DNA of 64,000 nucleotides from Cypionkella sp. (lineage in GTDB: Bacteria > Pseudomonadota > Alphaproteobacteria > Rhodobacterales > Rhodobacteraceae). The position numbers were made by a program, and so were the translations under genes. Positions 24,630 to 35,012 of this stretch are shown one piece after another (position 1 is the first letter of the stretch; every line of letters starts with the position of its first letter). The stretch is from NCBI GenBank assembly GCA_023255415.1, contig JALRIN010000002.1, positions 62,001 to 126,000 on the forward strand, written 5' to 3'. The notes under the pieces are model-generated. The model was not told the DNA's origin and did not search any database. It worked only from the letters and a program-made list of their open reading frames with translations.

Positions 24630-25040
24630 ATGTCTGACCTGATTGCGCGTGGTGTCGAAAAGGGCCTTCGCATGACGGATCAGCGCAAAGTGGTTGCGCG
24701 GGTGATTGCCGCGTCAAAGGACCATCCCGATGTGGAAGAGCTGTTCAGCCGCGCAGCCAAAGTAGACGCCAAAATCTCGCTTGCCACCGTCTACCGCACG
24801 GTCAAGCTGTTTGAAGAAAGTGGCTTGCTTGAGAAGTTAGAATTTGGCGATGGCCGCGCGCGCTATGAGGATTCTTTGCGCGACCACCACGATCATCTGA
24901 TTGATGTGAACAGCGGCAAAGTCATCGAATTCGTCGATCCCGAAATCGAAGCTTTACAAGAGCGTATCGCGGCGCGGCTGGGATACCGCTTGATTGGCCA
25001 CCGGCTCGAGCTGTTGGGCGTGCCGGTCAAAAAGACCTGA
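24630..25040 (+). CDS. fur: Fur-family regulator (alphaproteobacterial Fur/Mur type)
   Basis: A metal-responsive repressor of 136 aa. It has the winged helix with LATVYRTVKLFEESGL (about 51-66) and the metal-sensing HHDHLI motif (86-91). The CxxC pair of enteric Fur is replaced by DVNS (92-95), as in alphaproteobacterial proteins that answer to manganese or iron (Mur/Fur). It is distinct from Irr, since the heme-regulatory HxH pattern is lacking. I chose ATG 24630, after GAAGG, over the longer frame to 24552. It converges on the HerA-like gene with only 14 bases between the stops. Confidence 0.9.
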   Translation: MSDLIARGVEKGLRMTDQRKVVARVIAASKDHPDVEELFSRAAKVDAKISLATVYRTVKLFEESGLLEKLEFGDGRARYEDSLRDHHDHLIDVNSGKVIEFVDPEIEALQERIAARLGYRLIGHRLELLGVPVKKT

Positions 25041-25054
25041 CCGGCTGCCAAAAC

Positions 25055-26593
25055 CTATCGGCTTTTGAACAAAGACCCCAAAACGCCGCGGATCAACTGT
25101 TGCCCTGCCTTCGACCCCAGACTGCGGGCAAAGCTTTTTGCAAGCATGGTGCCGATGCTATCGGACCGGCTGCTGCTGGTGGTGGTTTTGCTGGGCTTTG
25201 CACTGCGCGGCGCGGCACTGGGCGAATAGCGGCGCGCGTTGCTGAACTCGCGGTCGGCTGTATCAATTGTGGCGGCCGCGGCTTCGCTGGCGGCCTTGGC
25301 GGCGCGCATTTGTAACCTTTCATAGGCGCTGTCGCGATCAATGCTTTGGCCATATTTCGCAGACATGGCCGAGCCTGCCATCAGCTGTGCCCGCAAGTCC
25401 GGATAAATCGGCCCAAGCTGCGAAGATGGTGGCCGGATCAGCGTGCGTTCTACAATCGAGGGCACGCCCTTGGCTTGCAAAAACGATGTAACCGCCTCGC
25501 CGGTGCCAACATCGCGGATGGCATCCTCGGTGGCAAAATTCGGATTAGGACGGTAAGTTTGGGCGGCAAGCCTTAGATCTTTCTGATCTTTTGCGGTAAA
25601 GGCGCGCAGGGCGTGCTGCACGCGATTGCCCAATTGCCCCAAAATCACATCCGGCACATCGGCGGGGTTTTGGGTGATAAAGTAAATCCCTACCCCCTTT
25701 GAGCGGATCAGCCGCGCCACCTGTTCAACCTTTTGCACCAAGGCCTTGGGCGCTTCGTTGAACAACAGATGCGCCTCGTCGAAAAAGAACACCAGCTTGG
25801 GCTTATCAGGATCGCCGATTTCGGGCAGTTGCTCGAAAAGTTCGGACAACAGCCACAAAAGGAAGGTCGCATAAAGCCTGGGGCTGTTCATCAGCTTTTC
25901 GGCGGCAAGAATATTGACCATGCCCGCGCCCTGCGCATCCAGCCGGATCAGATCAGCCAGATCAAGTGCCGGTTCGCCAAACATTTGCGCAGCACCTTGG
26001 TTTTCCAGCACCAAAAGCCTGCGCTGAATGGCACCGATCGAGGTGATCGAAACCAGACCATAGCGCGCCGAAATCTCGGATGCGTTTTCGGCGACAAAGG
26101 TCAGCAAGGCTTGCAGGTCTTTCAGATCCAGCAGCGGCAGGTTTTCCTCATCCGACAGACGGAAGGCCACGTTCAACACGCCTTCTTGCGGCTCGGTCAA
26201 TTCCAGCAATCGGGCAAGCAAAAGCGGCCCCATTTCGGCCACAGTGGCGCGGATCGGGTGGCCATTTTCGCCAAACATATCCCAAAAGGTCACCGGAAAC
26301 GCGCGGTAGGTCAGGTCAAACCCAATGGTTTGCGCGCGCTTTGAAAACGCCTCGTGCAGCTTGTGCTCGGCCGAGCCCGAGGCCGCGATGCCAGACAGAT
26401 CGCCCTTCACATCGGCCATGAACACCGGCACACCTGCGGCAGAGAAACCTTCGGCAAGGATCTGCAATGTAACGGTTTTTCCAGTTCCCGTCGCCCCTGC
26501 AATCAGACCGTGGCGGTTGCCATACTTCAACAACAGCTCTTGCGCTGCATGATAATCTGCCCCGCCGCCGCCTACAAAAATCGTCTCGCTCAT
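25055..26593 (-). CDS. HerA-like P-loop ATPase, DUF853 family
   Basis: A 512-aa ATPase with Walker [11 protein letters not shown] (about 33-42) and Walker [13 protein letters not shown], followed by the sensor stretch [14 protein letters not shown]. Members of this DUF853 group are related to the HerA/FtsK motor superfamily; their biological task in alphaproteobacteria is not settled. The C-terminal 90 residues are Ala/Ser/Lys-rich and probably disordered. The start is ATG 26593 ([10 protein letters not shown]) after AGGGTG; the frame continues upstream to 26725 without family match. There is no nuclease gene (NurA) next to it, so the archaeal HerA-NurA pairing is not repeated. Confidence 0.88.
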   Translation of the reverse strand: MSETIFVGGGGADYHAAQELLLKYGNRHGLIAGATGTGKTVTLQILAEGFSAAGVPVFMADVKGDLSGIAASGSAEHKLHEAFSKRAQTIGFDLTYRAFPVTFWDMFGENGHPIRATVAEMGPLLLARLLELTEPQEGVLNVAFRLSDEENLPLLDLKDLQALLTFVAENASEISARYGLVSITSIGAIQRRLLVLENQGAAQMFGEPALDLADLIRLDAQGAGMVNILAAEKLMNSPRLYATFLLWLLSELFEQLPEIGDPDKPKLVFFFDEAHLLFNEAPKALVQKVEQVARLIRSKGVGIYFITQNPADVPDVILGQLGNRVQHALRAFTAKDQKDLRLAAQTYRPNPNFATEDAIRDVGTGEAVTSFLQAKGVPSIVERTLIRPPSSQLGPIYPDLRAQLMAGSAMSAKYGQSIDRDSAYERLQMRAAKAASEAAAATIDTADREFSNARRYSPSAAPRSAKPSKTTTSSSRSDSIGTMLAKSFARSLGSKAGQQLIRGVLGSLFKSR

Positions 26594-26976
26594 CGCGCAC
26601 CCTTCACCCTGCAGCCCCAAAGGGGCGTCATCACACGGACGCAGGATAGAACTCTGTTCGGGCTCTGGCCAGTGTTGACTGCGCCCGTCCGCGCAAAGCT
26701 GCGCGAAGAAGCCAAAGATTGCCAAACTGCAAGAGCGATGACGCGAAATTTATCCTGTTGACGGCTTGAAAAAACCTGCCTAAGTTTCCCTCCAGACGTC
26801 GGCCAGTCCGACAGGGAGAATAAAAAAATGAAAAAAGGCTCGGGCAACCGGCCTTTTTTTTGGTTTCAGATCAGCAAGAAATCGCGCAGCGCTGCGCTTT
26901 CGCTGTCTCTTTGTGGCCTGACTTGTCATAAGCCGCGTGATAATCACCGCGTTGAACAACTAAGGAAGAGACAGAA
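26594..26976. other. non-coding region between the HerA-like gene and ialB, with a small-RNA-like unit
   Basis: The right half holds a complete promoter-hairpin-terminator unit on the plus strand (26758-26860, described separately). The left half, 26594-26757, is the upstream region of the HerA-like gene and shows nothing distinct. Confidence 0.6.
26793..26860 (+). ncRNA. candidate small RNA (or ialB leader/attenuator), about 68 nt
   Basis: Promoter hexamers TTGACG (26758-26763) and TAAGTT (26781-26786) are 17 bases apart. A predicted start near 26793 gives a transcript with a first hairpin (GTCGG/CCGAC), a single-stranded purine-rich AGGGAGAATAAAAAA, and an intrinsic terminator at 26831-26860 (GGCTCGG, GCAA loop, CCGGCC, then eight T). 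The A-rich part contains ATG after GGGAG and would encode a peptide that runs through the terminator, so a translated attenuator for ialB, which starts at 26977, is an alternative. The family is unknown to me. Confidence 0.5.
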
Positions 26977-27603
26977 ATGTCGAAGATTTCACTGTACCGC
27001 GCCTTGACGCTTGGTTTTGCTGTGACCATGGCCGCAGCTTTGCCGGGCTTCGCCCAAGAAGCCGCCCCTGCGGCCCCGGCCGCCGACGCTTTGAACATGG
27101 GTACTGCCGCCACGCCGCCAGCGCCTTTGACCAAAGACACTGCACAGGTTGGCCAAAACTATACCCTGGCCAGTTTTGACGCTTGGGAGCAAAACTGCGT
27201 CAAATCTGCAGAAGGCACCGATCCCTGCCAGATGTATCAATTGTTGAAAGACGCAGACGGCAATCCAGTCGCTGAATTCAGCATGTTCCCGCTGCCGGCT
27301 GGGCAAAAAGCCGCCGCTGGGGCCACGATCATGGTGCCGCTGGAAACGCTTTTGACCGCCAATCTGGTGATCCAAGTCGATGGCGGCACGCCGAAAATCT
27401 ATCCCTTTACCTTTTGCGCCCAGCCCGGCTGTGTCGCCCGCGTCGGCTTTACCGCCGAAGAGGTGACCCAATTCAAAAAGGGCGTTAAGGCCGATATGAC
27501 CATCGTGCCCGCCGTAGATCCGACCAAAAAGGTGGTGCTGAACATCAGCTTGAAAGGCTTTACCGCCGCGATGGATGCCGTGACGGCAAGCCTGCCAAAG
27601 TAA
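26977..27603 (+). CDS. invasion-associated locus B (IalB) family protein
   Basis: A secreted periplasmic protein of 208 aa. It has a signal peptide ending near [11 protein letters not shown], an Ala/Pro-rich linker to about residue 55, and the IalB domain with W-x-x-x-C (WEQNC), the CQMYQLL strand and the paired cysteines FCAQPGC. IalB was named in Bartonella for erythrocyte entry, but the family is common in free-living alphaproteobacteria and its general role is unclear. A terminator follows directly. The start ATG 26977 follows AAGGAAGAG. Confidence 0.88.
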   Translation: MSKISLYRALTLGFAVTMAAALPGFAQEAAPAAPAADALNMGTAATPPAPLTKDTAQVGQNYTLASFDAWEQNCVKSAEGTDPCQMYQLLKDADGNPVAEFSMFPLPAGQKAAAGATIMVPLETLLTANLVIQVDGGTPKIYPFTFCAQPGCVARVGFTAEEVTQFKKGVKADMTIVPAVDPTKKVVLNISLKGFTAAMDAVTASLPK

Positions 27604-27621
27604 GCCCGGCTTTGCGCGTGC

Positions 27622-27655
27622 AAAAGCCCCGCCCTGATCTGGGTGGGGCTTTTTA
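27622..27655 (+). terminator. intrinsic terminator after ialB
   Basis: AAAAGCCCCGCCC pairs with GGGTGGGGCTTTT (one G-T pair) around TGATCT and runs into TTTTT. It is symmetric enough to serve the convergent ketosynthase gene, whose stop is at 27653. Confidence 0.85.
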
Positions 27656-28861
27656 CATCCGGCGCAGCGCCAAAACCGCGTTCAAGCCGCCAAAGGCAAA
27701 GGCGTTTGACAGCACCGCCTCGACCCGGGCCGTGCGGGCCTGATTTGGCACCACGTCCAGATTGCATTCAGGATCTGGGGTTTCAAAGCCCATCGTCGGG
27801 GCAATCACCGCTGATTGCAGCGCCATCAGGCAGGCCAACAGCTCGACCGCGCCGGTGCCCCCGATCAGATGCCCGTGCATGGACTTAGTCGAAGAGACCA
27901 TCAGCCGGTCTGCCTGCGCGCCAAACACCCTGTGAATGGCTGCGGCCTCAGATCGGTCATTGGCCGCCGTGCCGGTGCCATGCGCGTTGATATAGCCGAT
28001 CTGATCCGACGCAAGCCTTGCGTCTTGCAGCGCAATCGTAATCGCCCGCGCCGCACCTTCGGTTGAAGGCATGACAATGTCAGAGGCATCCGAGGTCATG
28101 CCAAAGCCCGCGACTTCGGCCAGGATCACCGCCCCGCGCGCGCGCGCATGATCAAAATCTTCAAACACAAAGACCGCAGCGCCTTCGCCCTGCACCATGC
28201 CGTTGCGGGTCAGGCTAAACGGGCGGCAGGCATCGGGCGACATCACGCGTAACCCCTCCCAAGCCTTCATGCCGCCAAGGCATAGCATCGCCTCGGCGCC
28301 ACCGCTCAGCATCACATCGGCCATGCCTGATCGCACCATCTGAAACGCCAGCCCCATCGCGTGGTTAGAACTGGCACAAGCGCTGGACAGGGCAAAGCTG
28401 GGGCCGCGCAGGTTGAATTCCATCGAGACATGACTGGGGGCCGCACTGCTCATCAGTTTGGGCACCACAAAGGGATGCACGCGGGATTTGCCCTCGGCGT
28501 AGACGCTGCGATAATTATCGTCGGTGGTGGTAAGGCCGCCCCCCGCCGTGCCCAGAACCACCCCAGAGCTATCGGCCAAAGCACCCTGAAACCTTAGGCC
28601 CGATTGCGCCACCGCTTGGCGGGCCGCCACAAGCGCGAATTGCGCAAAGCGGTCCAACAGCGGCAGGCGTTGGCGTTCAAAATGCTGCTCGGGCTGCCAG
28701 TCGTGCACTTGGGCGGCGATCTTGACCGACAAACGATCGACATCGCGGATCTGCAGGGGCCCAATCGCGCAGCGCCCGGCTGCAAAGGCCGCATAGGTGC
28801 CTGCGACATCCATCGCCAGCGGGTTGACTGTGCCCGCGCCGGTGATGACAACCCGCCTCAT
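27653..28861 (-). CDS. beta-ketoacyl-ACP synthase (FabF-like)
   Basis: A condensing enzyme of the KAS I/II type with the full catalytic triad: Cys162 (SSACASS), His294 (NAHGTGT) and His331 (KSMHGH). It elongates acyl chains held on acyl carrier protein. Its ATG overlaps the stop of the upstream acp by four bases, and lpxD lies just before acp, so it probably serves a dedicated chain for the lipid A or envelope and not bulk fatty acid synthesis. At 402 aa it is a little shorter than housekeeping FabF. Confidence 0.92.
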   Translation of the reverse strand: MRRVVITGAGTVNPLAMDVAGTYAAFAAGRCAIGPLQIRDVDRLSVKIAAQVHDWQPEQHFERQRLPLLDRFAQFALVAARQAVAQSGLRFQGALADSSGVVLGTAGGGLTTTDDNYRSVYAEGKSRVHPFVVPKLMSSAAPSHVSMEFNLRGPSFALSSACASSNHAMGLAFQMVRSGMADVMLSGGAEAMLCLGGMKAWEGLRVMSPDACRPFSLTRNGMVQGEGAAVFVFEDFDHARARGAVILAEVAGFGMTSDASDIVMPSTEGAARAITIALQDARLASDQIGYINAHGTGTAANDRSEAAAIHRVFGAQADRLMVSSTKSMHGHLIGGTGAVELLACLMALQSAVIAPTMGFETPDPECNLDVVPNQARTARVEAVLSNAFAFGGLNAVLALRRM

Positions 28862-29118
28862 GCAGCTTTCTTGGCGACCAGATCGGAAACCGCGGCCACC
28901 AAAGCATCAACCGAGGAGAGATCAAAGCTCATCACCTGCGGGTCATTGGCGTTAAACGGAATGCTGATATCAAAGGCCTCTTCCAGCGCAAAGATCGTCT
29001 CGACCAGCGCAAGACTGTCAATCCCCAGATCAGCCAGCGGCTGGGAGCCATCAATATCGCCAGGGTCAAGCATCGCCTGTTCGGCAAGCACCGCGATCAC
29101 ATGTTGTCTTAAATCCAT
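28858..29118 (-). CDS. dedicated acyl carrier protein
   Basis: An 86-aa acidic four-helix carrier with the phosphopantetheine site Ser35 in LGIDSLALVE. It differs clearly from the housekeeping AcpP (which has DSLDTVEL) and has a longer region after helix II (IPFNANDPQVMSF). I used ATG 29118, six bases after GGGGGA; ATG 29139 is the alternative. It is translationally coupled to the ketosynthase and follows lpxD by 30 bases, which recalls, but does not prove, the AcpXL clusters that make very long chains for rhizobial lipid A. Confidence 0.9.
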   Translation of the reverse strand: MDLRQHVIAVLAEQAMLDPGDIDGSQPLADLGIDSLALVETIFALEEAFDISIPFNANDPQVMSFDLSSVDALVAAVSDLVAKKAA

Positions 29119-29148
29119 CGGATTTCCCCCGTCTGACATTCGGGCAAA

Positions 29149-30240
29149 TTACTCTGTGCTTCGTAACAGAGATATGGCTTTTTCCATCTCTGTGACACGA
29201 GACGCCATCCGAGGCAATCTGCGCAAGGCCTTTTGCATCTCGATATGGGTTTCCATCTTGACCGCCGGATAGCCCAGCAGCACGCGACCTGAGGGTGCAT
29301 TGGTAAAGACCTTGCTGGCCCCGCCGCAAATCACATCATCGCCGACAAAAATATTGTCGTTCACCCCGCATTGCCCCGCCATCACCACCCGGTCGCCGAT
29401 GCGCGCCGAGCCTGCGATCCCCACCTGCGCACAAAGCAGGCAATCGCGGCCGATCTGCACGTTATGGCCGATATGCACAAGATTATCGAGCTTGGTGCCC
29501 GAGCCGATGCTGGTGTCACGAATGGTGCCACGGTCAATCGCCACATTGGCACCGATCTCGACATCATCGCCAAGGCTGACCGCACCCAGCGAATGGATGC
29601 GGGTCCAGCTTTGCGGGCGGATCTCGTCGCGCTTGCCCAAAGTATCGCGAATTTCCTCGACGCCGGATTTTTCCGGGGTGACAAAGGAAAACCCATCCGC
29701 CCCGATCACAGCGCCGGGTTGGCAGATAAAGCGGTGGCCGATCTTAACCCCCGCACCGATCCGCACGCCTTGCAAGATCAAAGCATCATCGCCAATCTGC
29801 GCGCCCTTGGCGATCGAGACATGCGAGGCGATGCGTGCCCGCGCGCCAATCCGCACCCCCGCGCCGATGGTGACAAAGGGGGCAATCGCGGCTCCTGCAC
29901 CAATTTCGGCCGTGGGATCGATTACCGCCATCGGATGCAGGCCGGCGGCAATATCGGGACCTTCGTCCAGCAAAACCGTTAGACCCGCCATCGCCAAACG
30001 CCCGCGCGGTGCAAAGATCGCGGCCTTTAACCCCAAAGCGCGCCAATCTGCCCCGGGCCAAAGCAGCGCCGCCTGCGCCTTGCCTTTCGCGATGCCATCG
30101 CCATAGCGCGGATCCATCGCCAAGGCCAAATCGCCCACACCCGCGCTTGCAGGTTCGCAAGCCCGGCTGATCAGCAGATCAAGATCGCCCTCGGCCTGCG
30201 CGGCCAATGCGGTTGCAATATCACGAATGCTATGCGCCAT
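29149..30240 (-). CDS. lpxD: UDP-3-O-(3-hydroxyacyl)glucosamine N-acyltransferase (LpxD)
   Basis: Adds the N-linked 3-hydroxyacyl chain in lipid A synthesis. There is an N-terminal uridine-binding domain (about 1-100), then a left-handed beta helix of hexapeptide repeats ([20 protein letters not shown] and onward) with the catalytic histidine in [10 protein letters not shown], and a C-terminal helix ([13 protein letters not shown]). Length 363 aa is normal. The start is ATG 30240 after GGAGA. LpxD usually sits with lpxA and fabZ; here it heads a unit with its own ACP and ketosynthase, so it may be a second or specialised copy. Confidence 0.92.
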   Translation of the reverse strand: MAHSIRDIATALAAQAEGDLDLLISRACEPASAGVGDLALAMDPRYGDGIAKGKAQAALLWPGADWRALGLKAAIFAPRGRLAMAGLTVLLDEGPDIAAGLHPMAVIDPTAEIGAGAAIAPFVTIGAGVRIGARARIASHVSIAKGAQIGDDALILQGVRIGAGVKIGHRFICQPGAVIGADGFSFVTPEKSGVEEIRDTLGKRDEIRPQSWTRIHSLGAVSLGDDVEIGANVAIDRGTIRDTSIGSGTKLDNLVHIGHNVQIGRDCLLCAQVGIAGSARIGDRVVMAGQCGVNDNIFVGDDVICGGASKVFTNAPSGRVLLGYPAVKMETHIEMQKALRRLPRMASRVTEMEKAISLLRSTE

Positions 30241-30269
30241 CGGGGTCTCCGCCAAATGTTGCAGCAGAT

Positions 30270-31871
30270 TTAGCCCTGAACGCCACCAACTACCACCCCT
30301 GCTTGCTGCAAGGCTTTGAATAAGGCTGCATCGCGGCCATAGATGTCGGGGCGATAGCCAATGCTGCCCGAAGCGGTCGGCCAAGCGGTGTAATAGACCA
30401 GATGCACCGGCACCGGATCGATCAGGGTGATATTGCTTTCCTGCTTGTTGGCAAGATGGTCTGCAAACTCGGCCTTGGGATCGCGGCTTTGCTTGGCCAA
30501 AAGCGTATAGGCAAAGTCAAAGGGGTCGCCCAAACGGATGCAGCCATGGCTATAGGCGCGCACCTCATTGGCAAACAGCGACTTGGCCGGGGTGTCATGC
30601 AGATAGATGTTATAGGGATTTGGGAACATGAACTTTACCTTGCCCAAGGCATTGCCATCCGAAGGCGGTTGACGCAGCCCGTAAGGAAAACTCGCTGCCG
30701 AATAGCCCGCAAAATCAACCGCATCGCGCGCGATGACATTTCCATTTGCGTCGATCACCTGCAAATGGCCGACTGCATTCGGGTTGCTTTGCAGCAGCGG
30801 CAGATATTCCTTCACGATGATGGACCGCGGCACCCCCCAGCTTGGGTTCACCACCATATATTCCATCATATCGGAAAACTCGGGGCTTTCGGTGTCGGTG
30901 CTGGTCTTGCCGATCACGACACGGGTTTCAAAGCTTACGCGGCCGTTGTCGACGATATCGGCAACAAAAGTCGGTTGGTTCACCCAAATATGCCGCGCGC
31001 CCAAAGGCGTGTTCGCCATCCAGCGCATCCGCTCAAGCGCCACTGTGATCGCGGCGAGGCGCGCTTCTGCGGTTTCATTCAGCGCTGCGATGGTCGAGGC
31101 ACCGGCCACACCATCGGGTTCGATCCGCTGATCCAGCTGAAACTTTTGCACGGCGCGCCGGATCTGGCCGTCAAATTCCGCAGAAGCCGAACGGTCAAGA
31201 TAGTTCAGCTGCACTAGACGGTTGCGCAGCGCAATCACCGCGCTGCCTCTATCGCCTGCCTGTAGCTTTGTCGCCGCCAGTCTGGTCTCGATCTGGCCTT
31301 CGCTTTCCAGCCGCAGCTTTTCCTTGACCAGGCGTGCGTATTGCGGTGCCTTTGGCGCGAGGCTACGCAGATAACTATAGGGGCGTTCTGCTGCTGTCAG
31401 CGCCTGCAAAAGATCGGCAGGCTTGGGGCGGATGATGTCGCGCAAAATACCAGCATCAAGCTTTTTCGGCGTCAAAGCCCCGGAATTCAGATCGGTGGCA
31501 TAGCTGATAAAGGCCGCAGAAAACGCCACTTCCAAACGGCCAAGATCGCCTTGGGTCTGGGCGGTTTGTGCCGCGCGGATCAGGCTTGCCGCGTCATAAC
31601 GTGCGTCGGGCAGGCCCTGCGATCGGGCCAGCGACAGCGCCCGCAACAGCGCCTGACGCCTGTCAGCGTCCTTGGCTGTTGTCCAAATCGGAGCATAGCC
31701 GCTGTCGCGGTAAAAATCGGCAAGCCCTGTATCTTGCGCTGCAGCCTCTGCGAGCGAGCGGATAAAAGCCGTGGTCTGTGCCGCCAGCGGGGCAGCCAAG
31801 GCAACAGAGAGCAAAGCCGCTGAACACAGACAAAAAAGCCCGCGAGACGAAACGGGAGAATGAAAACGCAC
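30270..31871 (-). CDS. L,D-transpeptidase, YcbB/LdtD type
   Basis: A periplasmic enzyme that makes 3-3 peptidoglycan cross-links. It has a signal peptide ([16 protein letters not shown]), an N-terminal scaffold domain, a peptidoglycan-binding domain ([20 protein letters not shown], about 205-265) and the YkuD catalytic domain with the nucleophile Cys in SHGCIRLGD. The inserted capping loop of YcbB enzymes is present (about 330-420). It starts at GTG 31871, seven bases after AGGG. It is divergent from a DUF882 peptidase gene, also a cell-wall protein. Confidence 0.92.
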   Translation of the reverse strand: MRFHSPVSSRGLFCLCSAALLSVALAAPLAAQTTAFIRSLAEAAAQDTGLADFYRDSGYAPIWTTAKDADRRQALLRALSLARSQGLPDARYDAASLIRAAQTAQTQGDLGRLEVAFSAAFISYATDLNSGALTPKKLDAGILRDIIRPKPADLLQALTAAERPYSYLRSLAPKAPQYARLVKEKLRLESEGQIETRLAATKLQAGDRGSAVIALRNRLVQLNYLDRSASAEFDGQIRRAVQKFQLDQRIEPDGVAGASTIAALNETAEARLAAITVALERMRWMANTPLGARHIWVNQPTFVADIVDNGRVSFETRVVIGKTSTDTESPEFSDMMEYMVVNPSWGVPRSIIVKEYLPLLQSNPNAVGHLQVIDANGNVIARDAVDFAGYSAASFPYGLRQPPSDGNALGKVKFMFPNPYNIYLHDTPAKSLFANEVRAYSHGCIRLGDPFDFAYTLLAKQSRDPKAEFADHLANKQESNITLIDPVPVHLVYYTAWPTASGSIGYRPDIYGRDAALFKALQQAGVVVGGVQG

Positions 31872-32214
31872 GATAAATCCCTACGGTTGGAGGGTCTGAA
31901 ATCACATCTTGCAATAATGATGAGACATGCACCTTGCACTGTAAACAGCCCTTGCAGCCCTGCCCCGCTTTGGTGGTCATTCCACGCAGGGATGTCACAA
32001 TTGGGCAACGGCACTGATCTGCGCGGGCTGTGACTGAGGTGGCTTAGCTTTTTTCAGCGAGTTCTTGCCGATTGGCTTTAGCCCCAGCGATTGCGGCCAA
32101 TCTATGCTTTAGATTTAAGAAACTTCGTGTCATAAACTGTCACGACTGCAATACAATGTGAACAACGAACCGCTACTAAGGCGGTCAAGATCAGACACGG
32201 GACAGGCGTACAGA
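31872..32214. other. divergent non-coding region between the L,D-transpeptidase and DUF882 genes
   Basis: A 343-base gap with normal composition that must hold two divergent promoters. I see no strong terminator, repeat or palindrome. Confidence 0.5.
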
Positions 32215-32784
32215 ATGGCGATGACACCATCTAACGGGATCACACGGCGCGGATTGTTGGGCGTTTTTGCAGCAACAGCCGTGATTGCAGCCCCGACCTA
32301 TTCGAACGCTTTTGGATTGTTGAAAGGCGCTGGTGATATTCGTCGCGTCAAGATGTATTCAGGCAGAACCGGCGAAAGCATCGACACGATCTATTGGATC
32401 GAAGGCGAATATATTCCCGAAGTTCTGAAAGAAATGAACCACTTCATGCGCGATTGGCGTAATGACAAAGTGGTGACGATTGACGCACGCAATATCGACA
32501 TCATCGCGGCAACCCATCGTTTGTTGGATGTGAACGAACCCTATATGCTGTTGTCGGGCTATCGCAGCCCAGAGACGAACGCGATGCTGCGCTCGCATTC
32601 CAAAGGTGTTGCAAGGAATTCGCTGCATATGAAGGGCCAAGCGGCGGATCTTCGGTTGCAGTCGCGTTCTGTCAAGCAAATTTCTCGCGCGGCCGAGACC
32701 TGTTCGGCGGGTGGTGTTGGCCATTATTATGGATCAAACTTTGTTCATATGGATTGCGGCCCCATTCGCACTTGGGGCGGCTGA
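32215..32784 (+). CDS. DUF882 / YcbK-like M15-type peptidase, Tat-exported
   Basis: A periplasmic zinc peptidase-like protein. It has a twin-arginine signal (ITRRGLLGVFAATAVIAAP) and the metal ligands of the M15 fold in SLHMKGQAADL (His and Asp) and FVHMDCGPIRTWGG (His), plus SGYRSPETN. In enterics the homologue MepK splits 3-3 cross-links, so it would oppose the neighbouring L,D-transpeptidase. I used ATG 32215; no clear ribosome binding site distinguishes it from ATG 32221, and GTG 32158 is open in frame. Confidence 0.88.
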   Translation: MAMTPSNGITRRGLLGVFAATAVIAAPTYSNAFGLLKGAGDIRRVKMYSGRTGESIDTIYWIEGEYIPEVLKEMNHFMRDWRNDKVVTIDARNIDIIAATHRLLDVNEPYMLLSGYRSPETNAMLRSHSKGVARNSLHMKGQAADLRLQSRSVKQISRAAETCSAGGVGHYYGSNFVHMDCGPIRTWGG

Positions 32785-32807
32785 TCGACAAACCCGGTTT
32801 GATGTTA

Positions 32808-32840
32808 GAAAAAGGCGCCGGCTTGGGCGCCTTTTCTTTT
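32808..32840 (+). terminator. intrinsic terminator after the DUF882 gene
   Basis: AAAAGGCGCC and GGGCGCCTTTT form a stem around GGCTT, followed by CTTTT. It lies between convergent genes and may also end the ppx-rlmE transcript. Confidence 0.85.
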
Positions 32841-32851
32841 GGATTCCTGGC

Positions 32852-33619
32852 TTAGTTTGCGTCCAGGTCTATCGGCAGGAACGATCCTGACAAAGTATGC
32901 TTGCCGCGAAAACCTTGCGCGACGACAAATTTCTCGGAACTGTCTTGGCGGCTTGCAGGCGGTTTCACATTCGCCACCTTGTTGAAGGATTTCTTCAGCT
33001 GCGTCTGCATTTCAGCCTCGGCGCCGCCCGCCAAAACCTTGGCGACAAAGGTGCCGCCTTCTTCCAGCACATCAAAAGCAAAGGCCAAAGCCGCCTCGAT
33101 CAATGCGATAATACGCAAGTGGTCGGTGCCTTTGTGGCCTGACGCCGATGCTGCCATATCCGACATCACTACATCGGCAGGCCCGCCAAGCCAGCCCTTG
33201 ACCAGCTCATCGGCCTCATCCGACAGAAAATCCAACTGATGGATCTGCGCGCCCGCAATGCCGTCAATGGCTTGCAAATCAACCCCCAGCACGGTGCCGA
33301 TCGGTTTTTTTGGATTGTCGCCCAAGGCATTAACCCGCTTGACCGCCACCTGACACCAGCCCCCCGGTGCGCAGCCCAGATCAACCACCCGCGCGCCTGG
33401 CACCAGAAAGTTATACTTATCGTCCAGCTCTAGAATCTTATAGGCCGCCCTGCCCCGATAGCCCTCTTTCTTGGCACGGATCACATAGGGGTCGTTCAAT
33501 TGGCGTTCCAACCACAGTGTCGAGGACAGCTTGCGCCCCTTTGCGGTTTTCACCCGCACCTTCAGGTCGCGCTGGCCTCGGCCAGAAGTGTTTTTGCCCG
33601 TGGGCGTTTTTTCGGTCAT
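32852..33619 (-). CDS. rlmE: 23S rRNA 2'-O-ribose methyltransferase RlmE (FtsJ/RrmJ)
   Basis: Methylates U2552 in the ribosomal A loop of 23S rRNA late in 50S assembly, using S-adenosylmethionine. The SAM motif [11 protein letters not shown] and the catalytic K-D-K-E tetrad are visible (AAYKI, VMSDMA, FVAKVL, SEKFVVA). The N-terminal 35 residues are a basic extension. Its ATG overlaps the ppx stop by four bases, so it is coupled to ppx. Confidence 0.95.
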   Translation of the reverse strand: MTEKTPTGKNTSGRGQRDLKVRVKTAKGRKLSSTLWLERQLNDPYVIRAKKEGYRGRAAYKILELDDKYNFLVPGARVVDLGCAPGGWCQVAVKRVNALGDNPKKPIGTVLGVDLQAIDGIAGAQIHQLDFLSDEADELVKGWLGGPADVVMSDMAASASGHKGTDHLRIIALIEAALAFAFDVLEEGGTFVAKVLAGGAEAEMQTQLKKSFNKVANVKPPASRQDSSEKFVVAQGFRGKHTLSGSFLPIDLDAN

Positions 33620-34752
33620 TGGTAAGGTCCGTCTTCCAGAACGCCATCAGCGCTCATCTGAGCATAAAGAAGCCCTTCTCGAAGGCCACGATCAGCCACC
33701 GACAGGCGATCTGTAGGCCATATCCGCATTAACGCCTGAAGGATAGCCGCCCCAGACATAATCAGCGTATGACGGTCGCGGCCAATGCGCGGATCCACCC
33801 GGCGGCCTTCGGGGCCAAGCGTCAGGTATTCGCGGATCACCAGATCAATCTGATCCGAGGTCATCTGCAAGCCGTCCACCTTGGTGCGATCATAGCGCCG
33901 CAGCCCCAGATAAGAGGCCGCAACCGTGGTCACCGTGCCCGAAGTGCCAATGATCTGAAAGCCAGCCCGGGTTTGCGCCGCATTATAGGGCGAGAAAGAG
34001 GCAAGATTTTCTTCAAAGAACCAGCTCATCAGCGCAAACCGCGCCGCGTCATCCTCGACATCCTGGAACTGATCCTTCAGCGTCGCCACCCCCAGCGGCA
34101 CCGAAATCCAATCCACCACCCGTGCGCCGCCGGGTTCCACCTGAAAACCGCGATGCAGTCTCATGATGGCGCGTGGCCGATCATCGGGGGCAACCGATGA
34201 CAGATCGATCCAAACCAATTCGGTCGAGCCGCCGCCAATATCGACCACCAGCAGCTGTTCGGTGTTGCGATTGACCAAAGGTGCGCAGGAAATCACCGCC
34301 AGACGCGCCTCTTCCTCTGCGGGAATAATCTCGACGATCAGACCGGTTTCGCGTTTTACTTGCCGCATGAACTCGCGGGCATTGCGCGCCCGCCTACAGG
34401 CCTCGGTCGCGACAAAGCGCATCTGCGCCACACCATGCTGTTCGATCTTTTTCTGACAGATCCGCAGCGCCTGCATCGTCCGCCCCATCGAGGCACGACT
34501 AAGCTTGCCCGAGGCTTCCAGCCCCGCACCCAGTTGGACAGTCTTCGAAAAGCTGTCGACAACCACAAATTGACTGCCCTTTGGTTCGGCAATCAGCATG
34601 CGGCACGCATTTGTGCCCAGATCTACGGCAGCATAAAGCCCCCGTGACCCAAGGCTGGGGGCAGCCGACGGGTCGTGACTGCGGGAAGCACCGATTTCGG
34701 CCTCTACCGCTGATTGAAACGCGTCCGCCCCCCGGGGACGCTTGGGCGCCAT
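33616..34752 (-). CDS. exopolyphosphatase / guanosine pentaphosphate phosphatase (Ppx/GppA)
   Basis: A sugar-kinase/Hsp70-fold phosphatase that removes phosphate from polyphosphate or pppGpp. It has the phosphate-1 motif [15 protein letters not shown] (about 40-54), the phosphate-2 motif [11 protein letters not shown] and a third glycine motif [10 protein letters not shown]. Length 378 aa matches the short, single-module alphaproteobacterial form without the C-terminal HD-like domain. ATG 34752 follows GGAGGG. Substrate choice between polyphosphate and pppGpp cannot be read from the sequence. Confidence 0.9.
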   Translation of the reverse strand: MAPKRPRGADAFQSAVEAEIGASRSHDPSAAPSLGSRGLYAAVDLGTNACRMLIAEPKGSQFVVVDSFSKTVQLGAGLEASGKLSRASMGRTMQALRICQKKIEQHGVAQMRFVATEACRRARNAREFMRQVKRETGLIVEIIPAEEEARLAVISCAPLVNRNTEQLLVVDIGGGSTELVWIDLSSVAPDDRPRAIMRLHRGFQVEPGGARVVDWISVPLGVATLKDQFQDVEDDAARFALMSWFFEENLASFSPYNAAQTRAGFQIIGTSGTVTTVAASYLGLRRYDRTKVDGLQMTSDQIDLVIREYLTLGPEGRRVDPRIGRDRHTLIMSGAAILQALMRIWPTDRLSVADRGLREGLLYAQMSADGVLEDGPYQ

Positions 34753-35012
34753 AATCGCCCTCCATAGGTTGTTGCAGATAAGGTAGACGGGTTCCCGCAG
34801 ACTGACAAGCGCCCTTAACTGCATTACACCCCCCCAGATTGTCTATGGTCTTGATGAAGAATTTTGCAAACAGGCGGTCTGGCCAAGGTCGGCGCCGGCT
34901 TCTACCCTTGGGCATGGGTCGCAACAAGCGCGCGCCATGTCGAAAACCGACCCCGCTTGTCTTGCGCCGCCGCATAGAACAGATCGAACCAGACCAAAGG
35001 GAATCAAAGCTT

